Source: Candidatus Zixiibacteriota bacterium (GTDB lineage Bacteria; Zixibacteria; MSB-5A5; SM23-73-2). From it: a DNA stretch of 64,000 bases. Below, piece by piece: positions 24,140 through 33,606 of this stretch. Below the pieces are notes generated by a model, which was given only the letters and a program-made list of their open reading frames with translations, made no database searches and was not told the DNA's origin. Positions within the stretch are counted from its first letter, which is position 1. Every line of letters begins with the position of its first letter. The position numbers and the translations under genes are program-made. Where the stretch lies: NCBI GenBank assembly GCA_030615745.1, contig JAUWYR010000003.1, positions 26,283 through 90,282 on the forward strand. The letters are read 5' to 3'.

Positions 24140-26944
24140 TTACTTTCTCACAGCTACCTTCTTCCTTTTCATCATTATCAGAATTCCAGCTCCGACTATC
24201 AGAAGGATAAGGATCAAAAGACCCCATTGTGAAAGAATGGGGATAGGTCTCGCTTCGACCGTTATCTGGACGTCGCAAAGGGCTTCGAAGCCGTGGTTGT
24301 CGGATATGGTAAAGTTCACAGTATGGACCCCAACTTGAGCAGAGCTCGGAGTCCAGTCGAAGGAGGAGGACTGCGGTGAAGGTCCAGTGAGGGGTAAGTC
24401 TGGAGTCATCGTTGCGCCTGAAGGTATACCACTTCCGGTAATTGTCACGGGATCTCCATCTGGATCAGAGCCGGTGACTACAAAGGTGACATTATCGCCA
24501 TCGTAGATGGTGAAAGGTCCAGGAGGATTGATATCGCACAAAGGAGGATCGTTCGGGTAAACAGTTATCTGGGCGGTACAGGTGTCTGTCAACTGCCCGG
24601 CGTCTGTCACTGTAAACGTTACGGTGTATATGCCTGCATCACCTGGTCCGGTAGCCCAGTTGAAGGTCGATGCCAGTGGTGAAGGACCGGACACGGGCAA
24701 TGGCGGGGCCATCACAGCACCCGGAGGTATACCAGTTCCGGTGATGGTCACTATATCCCCAGCATCAGGATCAGTGACAGTGATGGTAAAGGAGAGAACA
24801 TCACCTTCGGAGATGTTGAAAGGTCCTGGAGGAGCGATGTTGCAGAAAGGAGGGTCGTTCGGGAATAAGACATTGATGGTGTAGTCCTCAACCTCACCCC
24901 AGGATGTAGCACCGCATGGGTCAGGAGTGCCACCATACTGAACACGAACTCTCATCCGGGTATTGCCTAAGACAGCTCCTGTCGGAGGAGTAATAGTTCC
25001 TAGATAAGGACCGTACCCACTACCAGGACTCAGGGTGATTTGTTCACCTGCATCATAGAAATCCAAGTCCTGATTCCAGTCAACCCATAGACCGCCTACA
25101 TCAGAAGAGTAGGAATTACCGATGGTTATGGTTATTGGATATCCGGTGCCTATGACCATATCGGTGGATATGCCGGTATAGTCCGCATAATTATCGCAAC
25201 CAGAGCTGTTGTCGATGGTTCCGACTTGCACTCTCTCGATGTATTCATCGCAGCCACCGCTTGCGTCGCAATAATGAGGCACCCACTCGGTCACCGAGAC
25301 TTCAAATCCGAAGTTCATCGGGTTACCGCTTACGTCCTCCACGTAAACCGGGAACCAGTACTCATTTCCTTTGCCACCTGGGAGGTTCTCCCACCATATC
25401 TGCGGGTTGTCGTCCCCACTGGTGCAAGTTATCCACTCATAACCTGTGCGAAGAATATAGTTGGGACAATCTGGCGGACACTCGTCATACAGGACCACGC
25501 CAACCAACCATATCTCGCCGTCGGTAGGACAGAAGTCGATGTGCACGTCGTTGTTGGCGTAAGGTAGTTCAAACTTGTACCAGACCGCGTTCCAGTCCAA
25601 TAGGCCCGGGCAATCGATTGTCGCTGCAATGTTCGTTCCATATACAGTTGTCGGGAAGGTGCTGATCACTGGGGCATCCTCGCACTCGTCGTTGTCCGGT
25701 GCAGCGGGAGACTCAACAATTATCAGGTCGAAACTGGTTATACAATCCGGGCTGGGCCAGCTATCGATCATAATGTAGTAGGTGCCAGGTGCTAAGGCAA
25801 CGCTGGTCATTCCATGAGGCGAAGCGCCAGAATTAGTGGAAAATGCCATACAGGGGTCATCTGGGGGGCATGCGTCGTCTATAGCGATTCCGGTCCAGGC
25901 GTCACTTCCCGGGTCCAGGGTGATGTCCACAACGACAGCGGAGGTAACGGTCAACTCGTAGATGATATCCTCACCGCCATCATAGAAGCCAAGGCAAGTT
26001 TCTTCGTAATCATCAACCCTGCCGCAGGTGGTCTGGCTCAAATCCTTGTAAAGTGTGTCTCCCGGTCCCTTATTCAGGGTGACCGGTATGGGGTTAGTAC
26101 AATCATCGCCTACACCAACTATGGGGCAGGGGGTAGTGCAGTCGAGACCGTAAGTCCAGGTGCCGGCGAGTCCGGTGCATTCCTCCTCGGTGACGTCAGC
26201 ACAGGTGGGGGACATAGGGTCACCATAACAACAGCGACCTACTGGAGGTGTGTCAACCGAAATAGCATCGAGGCTGGCCTGAGCTCCGTCATACCCATAG
26301 TATCTCCATGCCAGCTTAACATCGGTCTCGGTGAGGTAGGCGGCAAGGTCGACATCGACTCTATACCATGTCCAATCGGTAAAGACTCCTACATCATCTT
26401 CGCACCATAGCTTGGTGTTGAAGTTAGCACCTCCATCAGTGGATATCCAGAGCTCCAGCTCGTAGTTGTCCATGGTCACAGCCCAGTAATAGCTCCCCAT
26501 CCAGTAGAAATAGACGTACCAGCTCGAACCCTTGGTGCTGAGGTCCATGGATGGACTGATCAACCATTCGTCTTGTGTGCCGGTGTAGTCTTCGTCATAG
26601 AAGCACGAGGCATTGTAAGAGCCCTCGTAGGGGCTGTAGCTGTCAATTTCCCAGGTATACGGGTTGTTTACAACCACACTCCATCCTGTGGGAGGAACAG
26701 CACCTCCTTCGAAACCTTCAGTTAACAGCGGGCTGGCACTTGTGATGAGCGTGTAGCCCTGTGGGCCACGTTGTGGAGCCACTTTTGACACCTCCCAGTC
26801 GGTAGTAGTTAACCTGACAGATGTCCCCAAATCTTCGTATTTAGATGGTGGCTTGGTGCGGTCTTGACCTATAAGTAGAGCGCTAAGAGCGAAAACGAAA
26901 ATAAGTACTAATAAAACTGCTAAATTTGTTCTAATTTTTTTCAC
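24140..26944 (-). CDS. Large secreted IPTL-CTERM protein with adhesin-like domains
   Basis: A 934-residue exported protein. The signal peptide is about residues 1-26 (LAVLLVLIFVFALSALLIG). A choice-of-anchor-J / cleaved-adhesin-like domain follows (about 70-235, LLTEGFEGGAVPPTGWSVV), then a Cys-containing linker, a pre-peptidase-like beta domain, and a GEVEDY domain (WGEVEDYTINV). Two Ig-like repeats (PPGPFNISEGD, PPGPFTIYDGD) precede the C-terminus, which is PIPILSQWG, a hydrophobic helix and a basic end, the layout of exosortase sorting tails. The gene is GC-richer than its surroundings. It is the likely substrate of the adjacent exosortase. A surface or adhesion role is inferred. Confidence 0.88.
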   Translation of the reverse strand: MKKIRTNLAVLLVLIFVFALSALLIGQDRTKPPSKYEDLGTSVRLTTTDWEVSKVAPQRGPQGYTLITSASPLLTEGFEGGAVPPTGWSVVVNNPYTWEIDSYSPYEGSYNASCFYDEDYTGTQDEWLISPSMDLSTKGSSWYVYFYWMGSYYWAVTMDNYELELWISTDGGANFNTKLWCEDDVGVFTDWTWYRVDVDLAAYLTETDVKLAWRYYGYDGAQASLDAISVDTPPVGRCCYGDPMSPTCADVTEEECTGLAGTWTYGLDCTTPCPIVGVGDDCTNPIPVTLNKGPGDTLYKDLSQTTCGRVDDYEETCLGFYDGGEDIIYELTVTSAVVVDITLDPGSDAWTGIAIDDACPPDDPCMAFSTNSGASPHGMTSVALAPGTYYIMIDSWPSPDCITSFDLIIVESPAAPDNDECEDAPVISTFPTTVYGTNIAATIDCPGLLDWNAVWYKFELPYANNDVHIDFCPTDGEIWLVGVVLYDECPPDCPNYILRTGYEWITCTSGDDNPQIWWENLPGGKGNEYWFPVYVEDVSGNPMNFGFEVSVTEWVPHYCDASGGCDEYIERVQVGTIDNSSGCDNYADYTGISTDMVIGTGYPITITIGNSYSSDVGGLWVDWNQDLDFYDAGEQITLSPGSGYGPYLGTITPPTGAVLGNTRMRVRVQYGGTPDPCGATSWGEVEDYTINVLFPNDPPFCNIAPPGPFNISEGDVLSFTITVTDPDAGDIVTITGTGIPPGAVMAPPLPVSGPSPLASTFNWATGPGDAGIYTVTFTVTDAGQLTDTCTAQITVYPNDPPLCDINPPGPFTIYDGDNVTFVVTGSDPDGDPVTITGSGIPSGATMTPDLPLTGPSPQSSSFDWTPSSAQVGVHTVNFTISDNHGFEALCDVQITVEARPIPILSQWGLLILILLIVGAGILIMMKRKKVAVRK

Positions 26945-27080
26945 ATTTACTCTCCTGCATCTTTAGAAGGTTAACGATAAATACTTTAATAGGGATTAAA
27001 GTATAACCTTTCGAAAAATGATATTATTTTTCTACTGATTAGTGTAGTTGTTCGGAGCTACTTAACTTTGTGCCAATAAA

Positions 27081-27109
27081 ATTATAATATAAAAACGTTT
27101 TTTTGTCAA
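27081..27109 (-). promoter_or_regulatory. Perfect-consensus promoter of the IPTL-CTERM gene
   Basis: On the minus strand: TTGACA, 17 bases, TATAAT, with no deviation from the sigma-70 consensus. The leader would be about 130 bases. This argues that the surface protein is made at a high level and that the ORF called at 27039-27326 is not real. Confidence 0.85.
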
Positions 27110-27369
27110 GTCTTTTTTTCAAAAAATTATATATTTTTTGAAGGTTTTTAGAGATTTCTCGGATATAACTCACGGGACTTAACCCATAATATGTTATAAG
27201 TAAACAAGTTACGAAGAAAAAATACCAAAATTTTGCTATAAGATACAAAGCGTCTTTCTGCTTCGGATTTTTTTTAATTTTTCTTTTTTCTTTTAATTTT
27301 TGATGAAAATAATGGTTCAAAGCCAAATATTATTAAATTTCTCAAATAGTGAATTGTGGCGAATTTCCC

Positions 27370-27545
27370 TGGAGTATAAAGCTTTAGCTTTATAATAATC
27401 CAAGCAAATTAAGAAATTTTATCTTGAGTAAACATAAATGTTTAAACTCCATTCTTGCTTCTCAACAGACTTTCTCGAAACCATTTTAAAACCCCCCTCT
27501 GGAAATACTAACTCTATTTGCTTCGGGAATTCCTATTCCCGAAGC
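27370..27545. repeat. Palindromic repeat remnants between the IPTL-CTERM gene and rpsU
   Basis: Holds TATAAAGCTTTAGCTTTATA (a variant of the GTAAAGCTGAAGCTTTAC module) and GGAAATACTAACTCTATTTG followed by CTTCGGGAATTCCTATTCCCGAAG, a relative of the 61-bp repeats near the GNAT gene. No gene is seen in 26945-27725. Confidence 0.65.
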
Positions 27546-27648
27546 GTTATTAAAGATTTTTTTACTTAAACTTTTTAACTCTATGATTCGTATTAATTTA
27601 AATAAATATGATAAAATTCATAAATATTTAACTTTTTTAAATCTTTAC

Positions 27649-27676
27649 TTGACATAAGAAAATAATGAATTATTAT
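27649..27676 (+). promoter_or_regulatory. Promoter of rpsU
   Basis: TTGACA, 16 bases, TATTAT, about 50 bases before the rpsU ATG, with AAGGAGGG as ribosome binding site. Confidence 0.65.
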
Positions 27677-27725
27677 ATTTATGATTTAAAGATGAAAAGA
27701 AAGGAGGGAAAAGCTAAAGTAGAAT

Positions 27726-27911
27726 ATGACAGGAGTTGTGATAAGAGAAAACGAGCCATTTGAGAGAGCCCTACGGAGGTTCAACAAATCATGTGAAAGG
27801 TCCGGCCTTATGGCTGATATAAGAAAACATCAGCATTTTGAGAAGCCCTCGGAGCGAAAGAAAAGAAAAGCAGCAGCTGCCAGAAGAAAAAACCGCAGAA
27901 GATATTATTGA
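27726..27911 (+). CDS. rpsU: 30S ribosomal protein bS21
   Basis: A 61-residue basic ribosomal protein. Family features: VVIRENEPFERALRRFNKSCERSGLMADIRKHQHFEKPSERKKRK-type sequence (N-terminal binding segment, then a basic helix) and the Arg/Lys-rich end RRKNRRRYY. Its stop overlaps the yqeY start (TGATG), so both are translated together, an order (rpsU-yqeY, with dnaG nearby) known from many bacteria. Confidence 0.96.
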   Translation: MTGVVIRENEPFERALRRFNKSCERSGLMADIRKHQHFEKPSERKKRKAAAARRKNRRRYY

Positions 27912-28366
27912 TGACTCTTAAAGACAAGATTATTAGGGATATGAAGGCAGCACAAAAAGGGGGAGATAAACTCAAGCTTAATGTTACCAGGCTCCCTTTA
28001 TCGGAGATCAAATATAAAGAGAAAGAATTAGGAAAGGAAGCTGAAGACCAGGAAATAACAGAGGTCTTATCCTCTGCTGTTAGGAGAAGAAAAGAAGCAA
28101 TAGAGAAATTCCAAATGGATGCAAGGGATGATCTGGTAGAGAAGGAAAAAGCTGAGCTTGAGCTCATCAAAAACTATCTTCCACCAAAGCTCTCAGAACA
28201 GGAACTTATTTTGTTAATTGATAAAACAATTAATGAAGTAAAAGCTGAGGGATCAAAAGATTTGGGTAAAGTGATGAAAGTGTTAATGTCTAAAGTGAAG
28301 GGAAGAGCTGATGGGAAAGAGGTGAATATTTTGGTCTGCTCAAGACTTGAATCGACTTCATTCTAA
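27911..28366 (+). CDS. yqeY: GatB/YqeY domain protein
   Basis: A 151-residue protein of the YqeY family, which shares the helical C-terminal domain of GatB and is thought to act on tRNA. Motifs: LKDKIIRDMKAAQKGGDKLKLNVTR, then ELELIKNYLPPKLSEQEL and DLGKVMKVLMSKVKGRADGKEVN. The ORF track begins at an overlapping TTG; the ATG at 27911, overlapping the rpsU stop, is the better start. The exact biochemical role is unproven. Confidence 0.93.
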   Translation: MTLKDKIIRDMKAAQKGGDKLKLNVTRLPLSEIKYKEKELGKEAEDQEITEVLSSAVRRRKEAIEKFQMDARDDLVEKEKAELELIKNYLPPKLSEQELILLIDKTINEVKAEGSKDLGKVMKVLMSKVKGRADGKEVNILVCSRLESTSF

Positions 28367-28393
28367 GGTGAAAAATGAGGATAAAATTAAAGA

Positions 28394-28427
28394 ACACGTT
28401 GCCTTTTTGGTAACGTGTCTTTTTTTA
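28394..28427 (+). terminator. Terminator after yqeY
   Basis: ACACGTTGCC-ttttt-GGTAACGTGT (10-bp stem with one G-T pair) followed by CTTTTTTT. cvpA follows at once, so some read-through is likely. Confidence 0.85.
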
Positions 28428-28455
28428 AGTGAAACTTTTAGATGGGGGTAAAAAG

Positions 28456-29082
28456 ATGAATTGGGTCGACTACATTATATTAGGATTACTTTTAGTTGCT
28501 TTAATAATTGGCGTGAGGAGAGGTCTTTTCCACGGGATCAACGGCCTTTTAGGTTTAGCTTTCGGGATAATTATTTCGGTAACTTATGTTGAGCCTGTTA
28601 CCCAAAGGGTCCTATCACATATGCGTATTTCTCCAGTAATGGTAACTTTTGGAAGCCTGGTTATCCTTTTTGTTTTAACCTATCTGGTGTTTAAAATCTT
28701 AGGTTATCTTTTCTATAAGTTTGCAGAGCTGAAACCTCTCGGAAGGATTGGAAGGATTAGCGGGGCTGTTTTTGGAGTCTTTGAAGGAGGGATAGTTATA
28801 GGATTTATTTTAATCCTTTTTATGTTTGTCCCACTTCCTGGAAAAGTAGTTTCAGATCTGGATAGCTCCTTTTTTGCACCCGGGCTAAGAGGGGCAATCC
28901 CTTTTATCTATCAGGAATCTAAATTCATTCACCCTAAAAGCCCAAGCTTTGTCGGGAAGATGAAAAAAGCTTTATTGGCTGATCCAAACCTAACCCAAAA
29001 TCAAAAAAATCTAAGATTTTTTCCAGAAGGGAGGATTGAAAAAATCGTAGAAAAAATGGAGTATTATTTCCCCTCGAGTTAA
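28456..29082 (+). CDS. cvpA: CvpA-family membrane protein
   Basis: A 208-residue membrane protein with about four helices (DYIILGLLLVALIIGVRRG, INGLLGLAFGIIISVTYV, PVMVTFGSLVILFVLTYLVFKI, ISGAVFGVFEGGIVIGFILILFMFV), matching the CvpA/colicin V production family. Family members affect envelope integrity and purF-linked functions, but the mechanism is unknown. The ORF track starts at a GTG; the ATG at 28456 has GATGGGGGT upstream and is preferred. It lies between yqeY and mutS2, a frequent cvpA-mutS2 neighbourhood. Confidence 0.88.
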   Translation: MNWVDYIILGLLLVALIIGVRRGLFHGINGLLGLAFGIIISVTYVEPVTQRVLSHMRISPVMVTFGSLVILFVLTYLVFKILGYLFYKFAELKPLGRIGRISGAVFGVFEGGIVIGFILILFMFVPLPGKVVSDLDSSFFAPGLRGAIPFIYQESKFIHPKSPSFVGKMKKALLADPNLTQNQKNLRFFPEGRIEKIVEKMEYYFPSS

Positions 29083-29116
29083 ACATTTCGAGCATCACTG
29101 AGATTTTTTTTCATAG

Positions 29117-31483
29117 ATGGATGAGCATACCTTAAAGGTCTTAGAATTTGACAAGATAAAAAGAATGCTTGAGGAGGGCTGTGTTTCTGAATTGGGAAAA
29201 GAACTTGCTTTTTCTTGCTCACCACTTTTTGATCTTAAAAAGATAACAAATACTCAGAAAGAGACTACTGAGCTTAAAAATATTTTATCCGCCGAAAAGA
29301 AATTTCCACTTTGCTTTTTTGCGGATATTAGAAAATCTTTGAAAAAAGCCAAATTAGAGGGAACTTTTTTAGAGCCAAAAGAATTAATAAGCATAGAAAA
29401 GGTAACATCTCTTTCTAGTTCCCTTTTGAAGTTCATCAAAGATAAAAATGCGAATGCATCAAGAGAAAAGAAATATCCAAAAATCACTGAACTTATCTCG
29501 CAATTGAAATCTTTTGACAAACTTTCAAAAAAAATAAATCAAACAATAGACCGCAAGGGGGAAATAAAAGATAATGCGAGCTCAGAGCTTGTGTCCATAA
29601 GGCTGAAGAAAAAGACCCAGAGAAACCGACTTCTGGATAGGCTCCACTCTATTTCGGGCTCAAGAAAACCAAAGCAAAGAAGAAGAGATGATCTTATCAC
29701 AATCAGGAATGGAAGATATGTTATCCCTTTAAGTGAACCAGAGTATAGAACCCTGAAAGGAATAGTGCACGACAGGTCTGCATCAGGTGTCACCCTTTTT
29801 GTCGAACCATTGGTTACGGTGGAGTTAAATAACAGATTAAAAGAGCTTGACCTTTCTGAGAAAAATGAGATTGAAAGAATTTTAAAAGAGTTAACATCTT
29901 TTGTTAGATCAGAGCTTAAAGATATAGAGAAATCGCTTGATGTGCTAAAGACCATAGATTTCATCCATTCCAAAGCTCTCCTGTCTTTGAATCTGAAATG
30001 TTCTGAGCCAATTTTTAATCAAAATGGTTATATTAAACTTAAAAATGCTTACCATCCTCTTTTAGCCACTCAAGAAAAAGTTGTTCCACTTTCCTTAGAG
30101 CTGGGAAAAGACTTTTATACCCTTGTTATCACCGGACCTAATACCGGGGGGAAAACAGTTGCCCTGAAAACTGTAGGTCTTTTGGTCCTTATGGCAATGT
30201 CTGGTCTGCATATTCCTGCTGATTTTGGAACAGAGATAGGGATTTTTCCGAAACTCTATGCAGATATAGGGGATGAGCAGTCGATCGAAGCATCTTTATC
30301 TACTTTTTCCTCTCATGTTTTGCAGATCATCAAGGCATTAAAGAATGCAGATGAGAAAAGCTTAATTCTTTTGGATGAGCTTGGAGCTGGAACTGATCCC
30401 AAAGAGGGTGCTGCTTTGGGGGAGGTAATTATTTCCTTTCTTACCCAGAGGAAAGCAAAATCTGTTATCACCACTCACCAGGGAGCATTGAAAGTTTTAG
30501 CTGAGATTTATCCTGATGTGGAAAATGCATCCTTTGAATTTGACAAAAAAACTTTAAAGCCCACTTACAGATTTCACCTCGGATTTCCTGGAGCAAGCTA
30601 TGGCGTTGAAATTGCAAGTAGGCTGGGAATGCCTGAGAATATAGTAAAAAAAGCATCTGAGTTAGTTGGGAGCAAAGAGAGAGATTTAGGTGTTTTAATT
30701 GAAAAGGTTCAGAAAAACTTAAAGATTGTAAAGGAGAATAGAGCTAAACTCGACGTAGAGAGAAAAACATCTGAACAGCTTTTAAACCTTTATCGCGACA
30801 GGTTGAAAAAGTTTGACCAGAAAAGAAAAGAGGAGGAGAAAAAGACTTTTAGAAAATTACAGAAAATGGTAGAGGATGCAAGAAAGAAGATAGAGGGTCT
30901 TGTCTTTCAGATCAGAAAAACTCAGGCGGAGAAACAAGCGATCAAGGATGCTCAGAGATTTCTGGAAAAGAAAAAAGAAGATATAGAAAAAGAGATAAAA
31001 AAAGAGAGAAAAGGGGAAAGGATAAAAAAGAAAGTGAAGATAAAAGTTGGGGATTTTGTATGGGTCGACTCTCTTTCGATTGAGGGAGAGGTTTTGTCAA
31101 AACATGATAAGTCTGGAAATGTTAAAGTAAGAATCGGTAATATAACTTCTATTGTGCAAGAAGAAGAGTTGTCAAAAATTGATGGGGGGAAAAAGATAGT
31201 CTCCACAATAAAATATGATCTCCCTTCTGTAGAGGAGATAAAGCCAGAGATAGATTTAAGGGGTCTTGCCTCTGATGAAGCCATAGAGAGAGTTGACAAA
31301 TATCTTTACGATTCCTATTTAGCAGGTCTTTTCACCGTTAATATCATTCACGGAAAAGGTACGGGAGTCTTAAGGAAAAAAATTTTGGAATTTTTGAAAA
31401 ATCATCCGAAGATCGAATCTTACAGACTGGGGGAGTGGGATGAAGGTGGCTCAGGTGTGACGGTGGTTAAGTTGAAGGAGTAA
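29117..31483 (+). CDS. mutS2: Endonuclease MutS2
   Basis: A 788-residue MutS2, which suppresses recombination and acts in ribosome rescue rather than mismatch repair. The N-terminal clamp/core is followed by an ABC ATPase with Walker A TGPNTGGKTVALKT and Walker B LILLDELGAGTDPKEGAALGE. A long coiled coil (about 520-640), a KOW-like strand region and a C-terminal Smr nuclease domain (EIDLRGLASDEAIERV, IIHGKGTGVLRKKI) complete it. All expected domains are present. No clear Shine-Dalgarno before the ATG. Confidence 0.96.
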   Translation: MDEHTLKVLEFDKIKRMLEEGCVSELGKELAFSCSPLFDLKKITNTQKETTELKNILSAEKKFPLCFFADIRKSLKKAKLEGTFLEPKELISIEKVTSLSSSLLKFIKDKNANASREKKYPKITELISQLKSFDKLSKKINQTIDRKGEIKDNASSELVSIRLKKKTQRNRLLDRLHSISGSRKPKQRRRDDLITIRNGRYVIPLSEPEYRTLKGIVHDRSASGVTLFVEPLVTVELNNRLKELDLSEKNEIERILKELTSFVRSELKDIEKSLDVLKTIDFIHSKALLSLNLKCSEPIFNQNGYIKLKNAYHPLLATQEKVVPLSLELGKDFYTLVITGPNTGGKTVALKTVGLLVLMAMSGLHIPADFGTEIGIFPKLYADIGDEQSIEASLSTFSSHVLQIIKALKNADEKSLILLDELGAGTDPKEGAALGEVIISFLTQRKAKSVITTHQGALKVLAEIYPDVENASFEFDKKTLKPTYRFHLGFPGASYGVEIASRLGMPENIVKKASELVGSKERDLGVLIEKVQKNLKIVKENRAKLDVERKTSEQLLNLYRDRLKKFDQKRKEEEKKTFRKLQKMVEDARKKIEGLVFQIRKTQAEKQAIKDAQRFLEKKKEDIEKEIKKERKGERIKKKVKIKVGDFVWVDSLSIEGEVLSKHDKSGNVKVRIGNITSIVQEEELSKIDGGKKIVSTIKYDLPSVEEIKPEIDLRGLASDEAIERVDKYLYDSYLAGLFTVNIIHGKGTGVLRKKILEFLKNHPKIESYRLGEWDEGGSGVTVVKLKE

Positions 31484-31488
31484 GATAA

Positions 31489-31741
31489 GTTGTTGGTAAC
31501 GGGCACTTTGTCCATTTAAGATCGATTTTGTCACGGACAAGGGTGTCCGTGACGAACAGTGTATGATGGTTGTGAAACTGAGGGTTCGTCCTCAGTATGC
31601 AGAACCGTAAAGGTTCTGCTACGCGGATCAAAATATTCTTGTTGGTAACGGACACCACCTTCGTTACCAAGTGATTTTTGTCACGGACAAGGGTGTTTTT
31701 AACTATCAAAGGGAAATCAGAGCCATAAAGGCTCTGCTACG
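31489..31741. repeat. Imperfect tandem duplication with co-varying palindromes
   Basis: Two units each contain GTTGGTAACGG, then GTCACGGACAAGGGTGT, then a small palindrome and GCTACG. In unit 1 the palindrome is AGAACC-gtaaa-GGTTCT (31601-31617); in unit 2 it is AGAGCC-ataaa-GGCTCT (31719-31735). One arm changes together with the other. There is no gene here. Confidence 0.85.
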
Positions 31742-31779
31742 TTTTGAAATTTGAAATGTTTAGTAACTAAATAAAGAAG

Positions 31780-33525
31780 ATGGCTAACTTTATTCCACAG
31801 GAGTTGATTGATCGAATAAGGGATGCTAATGATGTTGTTGATGTTATCTCAGAATATCTTCCCTTGAAAAAGAGGGGTAAAAACTGGGTGGGTTTGTGTC
31901 CCTTTCATCCTGAAAAAAAACCATCCTTTTCGGTTAGTCAGGATAAACAGCTTTTTTATTGCTTTGGATGCGGACAAGGAGGCAACGTTGTTACTTTCCT
32001 TATGTTGCATGAGAAGGTCGGCTTTTTTGAGGCTATAACTATTTTAGCAAAAAGAGCAGGGATAAGTTTACCGAAAAAAAGTATTGAGAAAGGTAGATTG
32101 GAGGAAGTAGACAAGATTCATTATGCGAACAAGCTCGCAAACCAGTATTTTGTTTCATCTTTAAAAGAGAAAAATTTGGGAAAGAAAACAAGGGAGTATT
32201 TGGAAAAAAGAAAAGTCCTTCCTGAAAGCATAAAGCTTTTTTCAATCGGTTATGCTCCAAAGTCTTGGGAGGGGCTTTTGAATTATGCTAAAAGGAAAGG
32301 TTTGGACTTAAAAACTCTCGAAAAAGCAGGTCTTGTGGTCAAAAAGGAAAAAAAAGAGGGATACTATGATAGATTCAGGGATAGATTGACCTTTCCAATT
32401 TTTAACCTATCAGGGAAAATAATTGGATTTGGTGGAAGGGACCTCTCAGGAAAAGATGAGCCAAAATATCTGAACTCTCCAGAGACTTTAATTTATCAGA
32501 AGGGTAAAATCCTTTACGGTTTGAACTTCTCCAAGGAGATAATAAGGGGTCAAAAAAAAGCAGTGGTTGTTGAGGGCTATATGGATCTTATATCGCTTTA
32601 TCAGGCTGGATTAAAAAACGTTGTTGCATCCTCTGGCACCTCTTTCACCTCACATCAGGCAAGGCTTTTGTCACGCTATAGTGATGAGACCTATCTTTTT
32701 TTCGATTCCGATTCAGCTGGTATGTCTGCGGCTCTGCGTAGTGTCGATTATCTTTTTGACGCTGGTCTGGAGGTTTGGATAGTTACTTTGCCACAAGAGG
32801 AAGACCCGGATTCCTATGTAAAAAAATTCGGGGTGAAAAAGGTCTTGGAAAAATTAAAAGAGGCAAAATCATTCATAGATTTCAAAAAAGATTTTTTGAA
32901 TAAAGATTTTTCTCAGCTATCCATAAAGGAGCAAGAGAAGATAATCTTTGAGTTTGTCGAGACAGCAAAAAATATAAAAGATGAAATAAGACAGGCGCTT
33001 TTTATCAAAAAGGTTGCAGAAGCTTTTAAAATAAAAGAGGAGTTGCTTTTGGGGAGAGCTAAAAGAACAAGAAAAGAAAAAGAGACCGAAGAAAAAGTGC
33101 CTCATCTTAAAGGTAAGGAGCTTTTGGAGCAAAAACTTTTGAAGATATTTTTAGAGAGAGAAGACCTTTTAGGATTGGCATATGAAAAAATCAACCCTTT
33201 TTGTTTCGATAATCCGAATCATAAAAAGCTTTTTGAGATTATAGTAGAGTTATGGGAGAAGAAAAAATCTTTTTCACCAAAAGTTTTGGTCGATTTTACA
33301 GATGATTTTGAACTGAAAAGGCTGATCTCAAAGATTGTTACCATAGATTTAGGTCCAGCAAATTTAGAGGTTCTTTTAGAGGATTATTTAAAAAGACTTT
33401 TTTTTATTCAAAAGGAGAAAGAAATTTTCAGGCTAAAAGAAGAGATAAAAAATGCTTTGGACGGAAATGATTTTGAAAGTGCAAAAAGATTGACTTTTAA
33501 ATTGCAGGAGTTGATTAAAAGTTAG
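31780..33525 (+). CDS. dnaG: DNA primase
   Basis: Synthesises RNA primers at the replication fork. At 581 residues it is full length. The N-terminal CHC2 zinc domain is CPFHPEKKPSFSV with YCFGCGQGG. The RNA-polymerase/TOPRIM core has FPIFNLSGKIIGFGGRDL, VVEGYMDLISLYQAG and the metal-binding FDSDSAG. A C-terminal helicase-binding region follows. Neither rpsU nor rpoD is adjacent here; rpsU lies about 4 kb upstream with cvpA and mutS2 between, so the classical macromolecular-synthesis operon is split. Confidence 0.96.
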   Translation: MANFIPQELIDRIRDANDVVDVISEYLPLKKRGKNWVGLCPFHPEKKPSFSVSQDKQLFYCFGCGQGGNVVTFLMLHEKVGFFEAITILAKRAGISLPKKSIEKGRLEEVDKIHYANKLANQYFVSSLKEKNLGKKTREYLEKRKVLPESIKLFSIGYAPKSWEGLLNYAKRKGLDLKTLEKAGLVVKKEKKEGYYDRFRDRLTFPIFNLSGKIIGFGGRDLSGKDEPKYLNSPETLIYQKGKILYGLNFSKEIIRGQKKAVVVEGYMDLISLYQAGLKNVVASSGTSFTSHQARLLSRYSDETYLFFDSDSAGMSAALRSVDYLFDAGLEVWIVTLPQEEDPDSYVKKFGVKKVLEKLKEAKSFIDFKKDFLNKDFSQLSIKEQEKIIFEFVETAKNIKDEIRQALFIKKVAEAFKIKEELLLGRAKRTRKEKETEEKVPHLKGKELLEQKLLKIFLEREDLLGLAYEKINPFCFDNPNHKKLFEIIVELWEKKKSFSPKVLVDFTDDFELKRLISKIVTIDLGPANLEVLLEDYLKRLFFIQKEKEIFRLKEEIKNALDGNDFESAKRLTFKLQELIKS

Positions 33526-33536
33526 AGGGGTCAGGG

Positions 33537-33606
33537 GGCAAGATTCAAGATGCAAGAGGCAAGATGCAAGGGGCAAGTAGCAAGGGGCAAGGGTCAAGGG
33601 TCAAGG
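33537..33606. repeat. Degenerate 7-bp tandem repeat after dnaG
   Basis: Ten consecutive 7-base units: GGCAAGA, TTCAAGA, TGCAAGA, GGCAAGA, TGCAAGG, GGCAAGT, AGCAAGG, GGCAAGG, GTCAAGG, GTCAAGG. The CAAG core is invariant. It starts 12 bases after the dnaG stop. Confidence 0.92.

Noticed and set aside
25814-26410. 198-residue plus-strand ORF inside the IPTL-CTERM gene
   Set aside because: It lies opposite a GC-richer gene with clear secreted domains. Long antisense ORFs are expected there, and no motif was seen.
27039-27326. 95-residue minus-strand ORF with a hydrophobic stretch
   Set aside because: It spans the perfect-consensus promoter of the IPTL-CTERM gene on the same strand, has no Shine-Dalgarno and matches no family I know.
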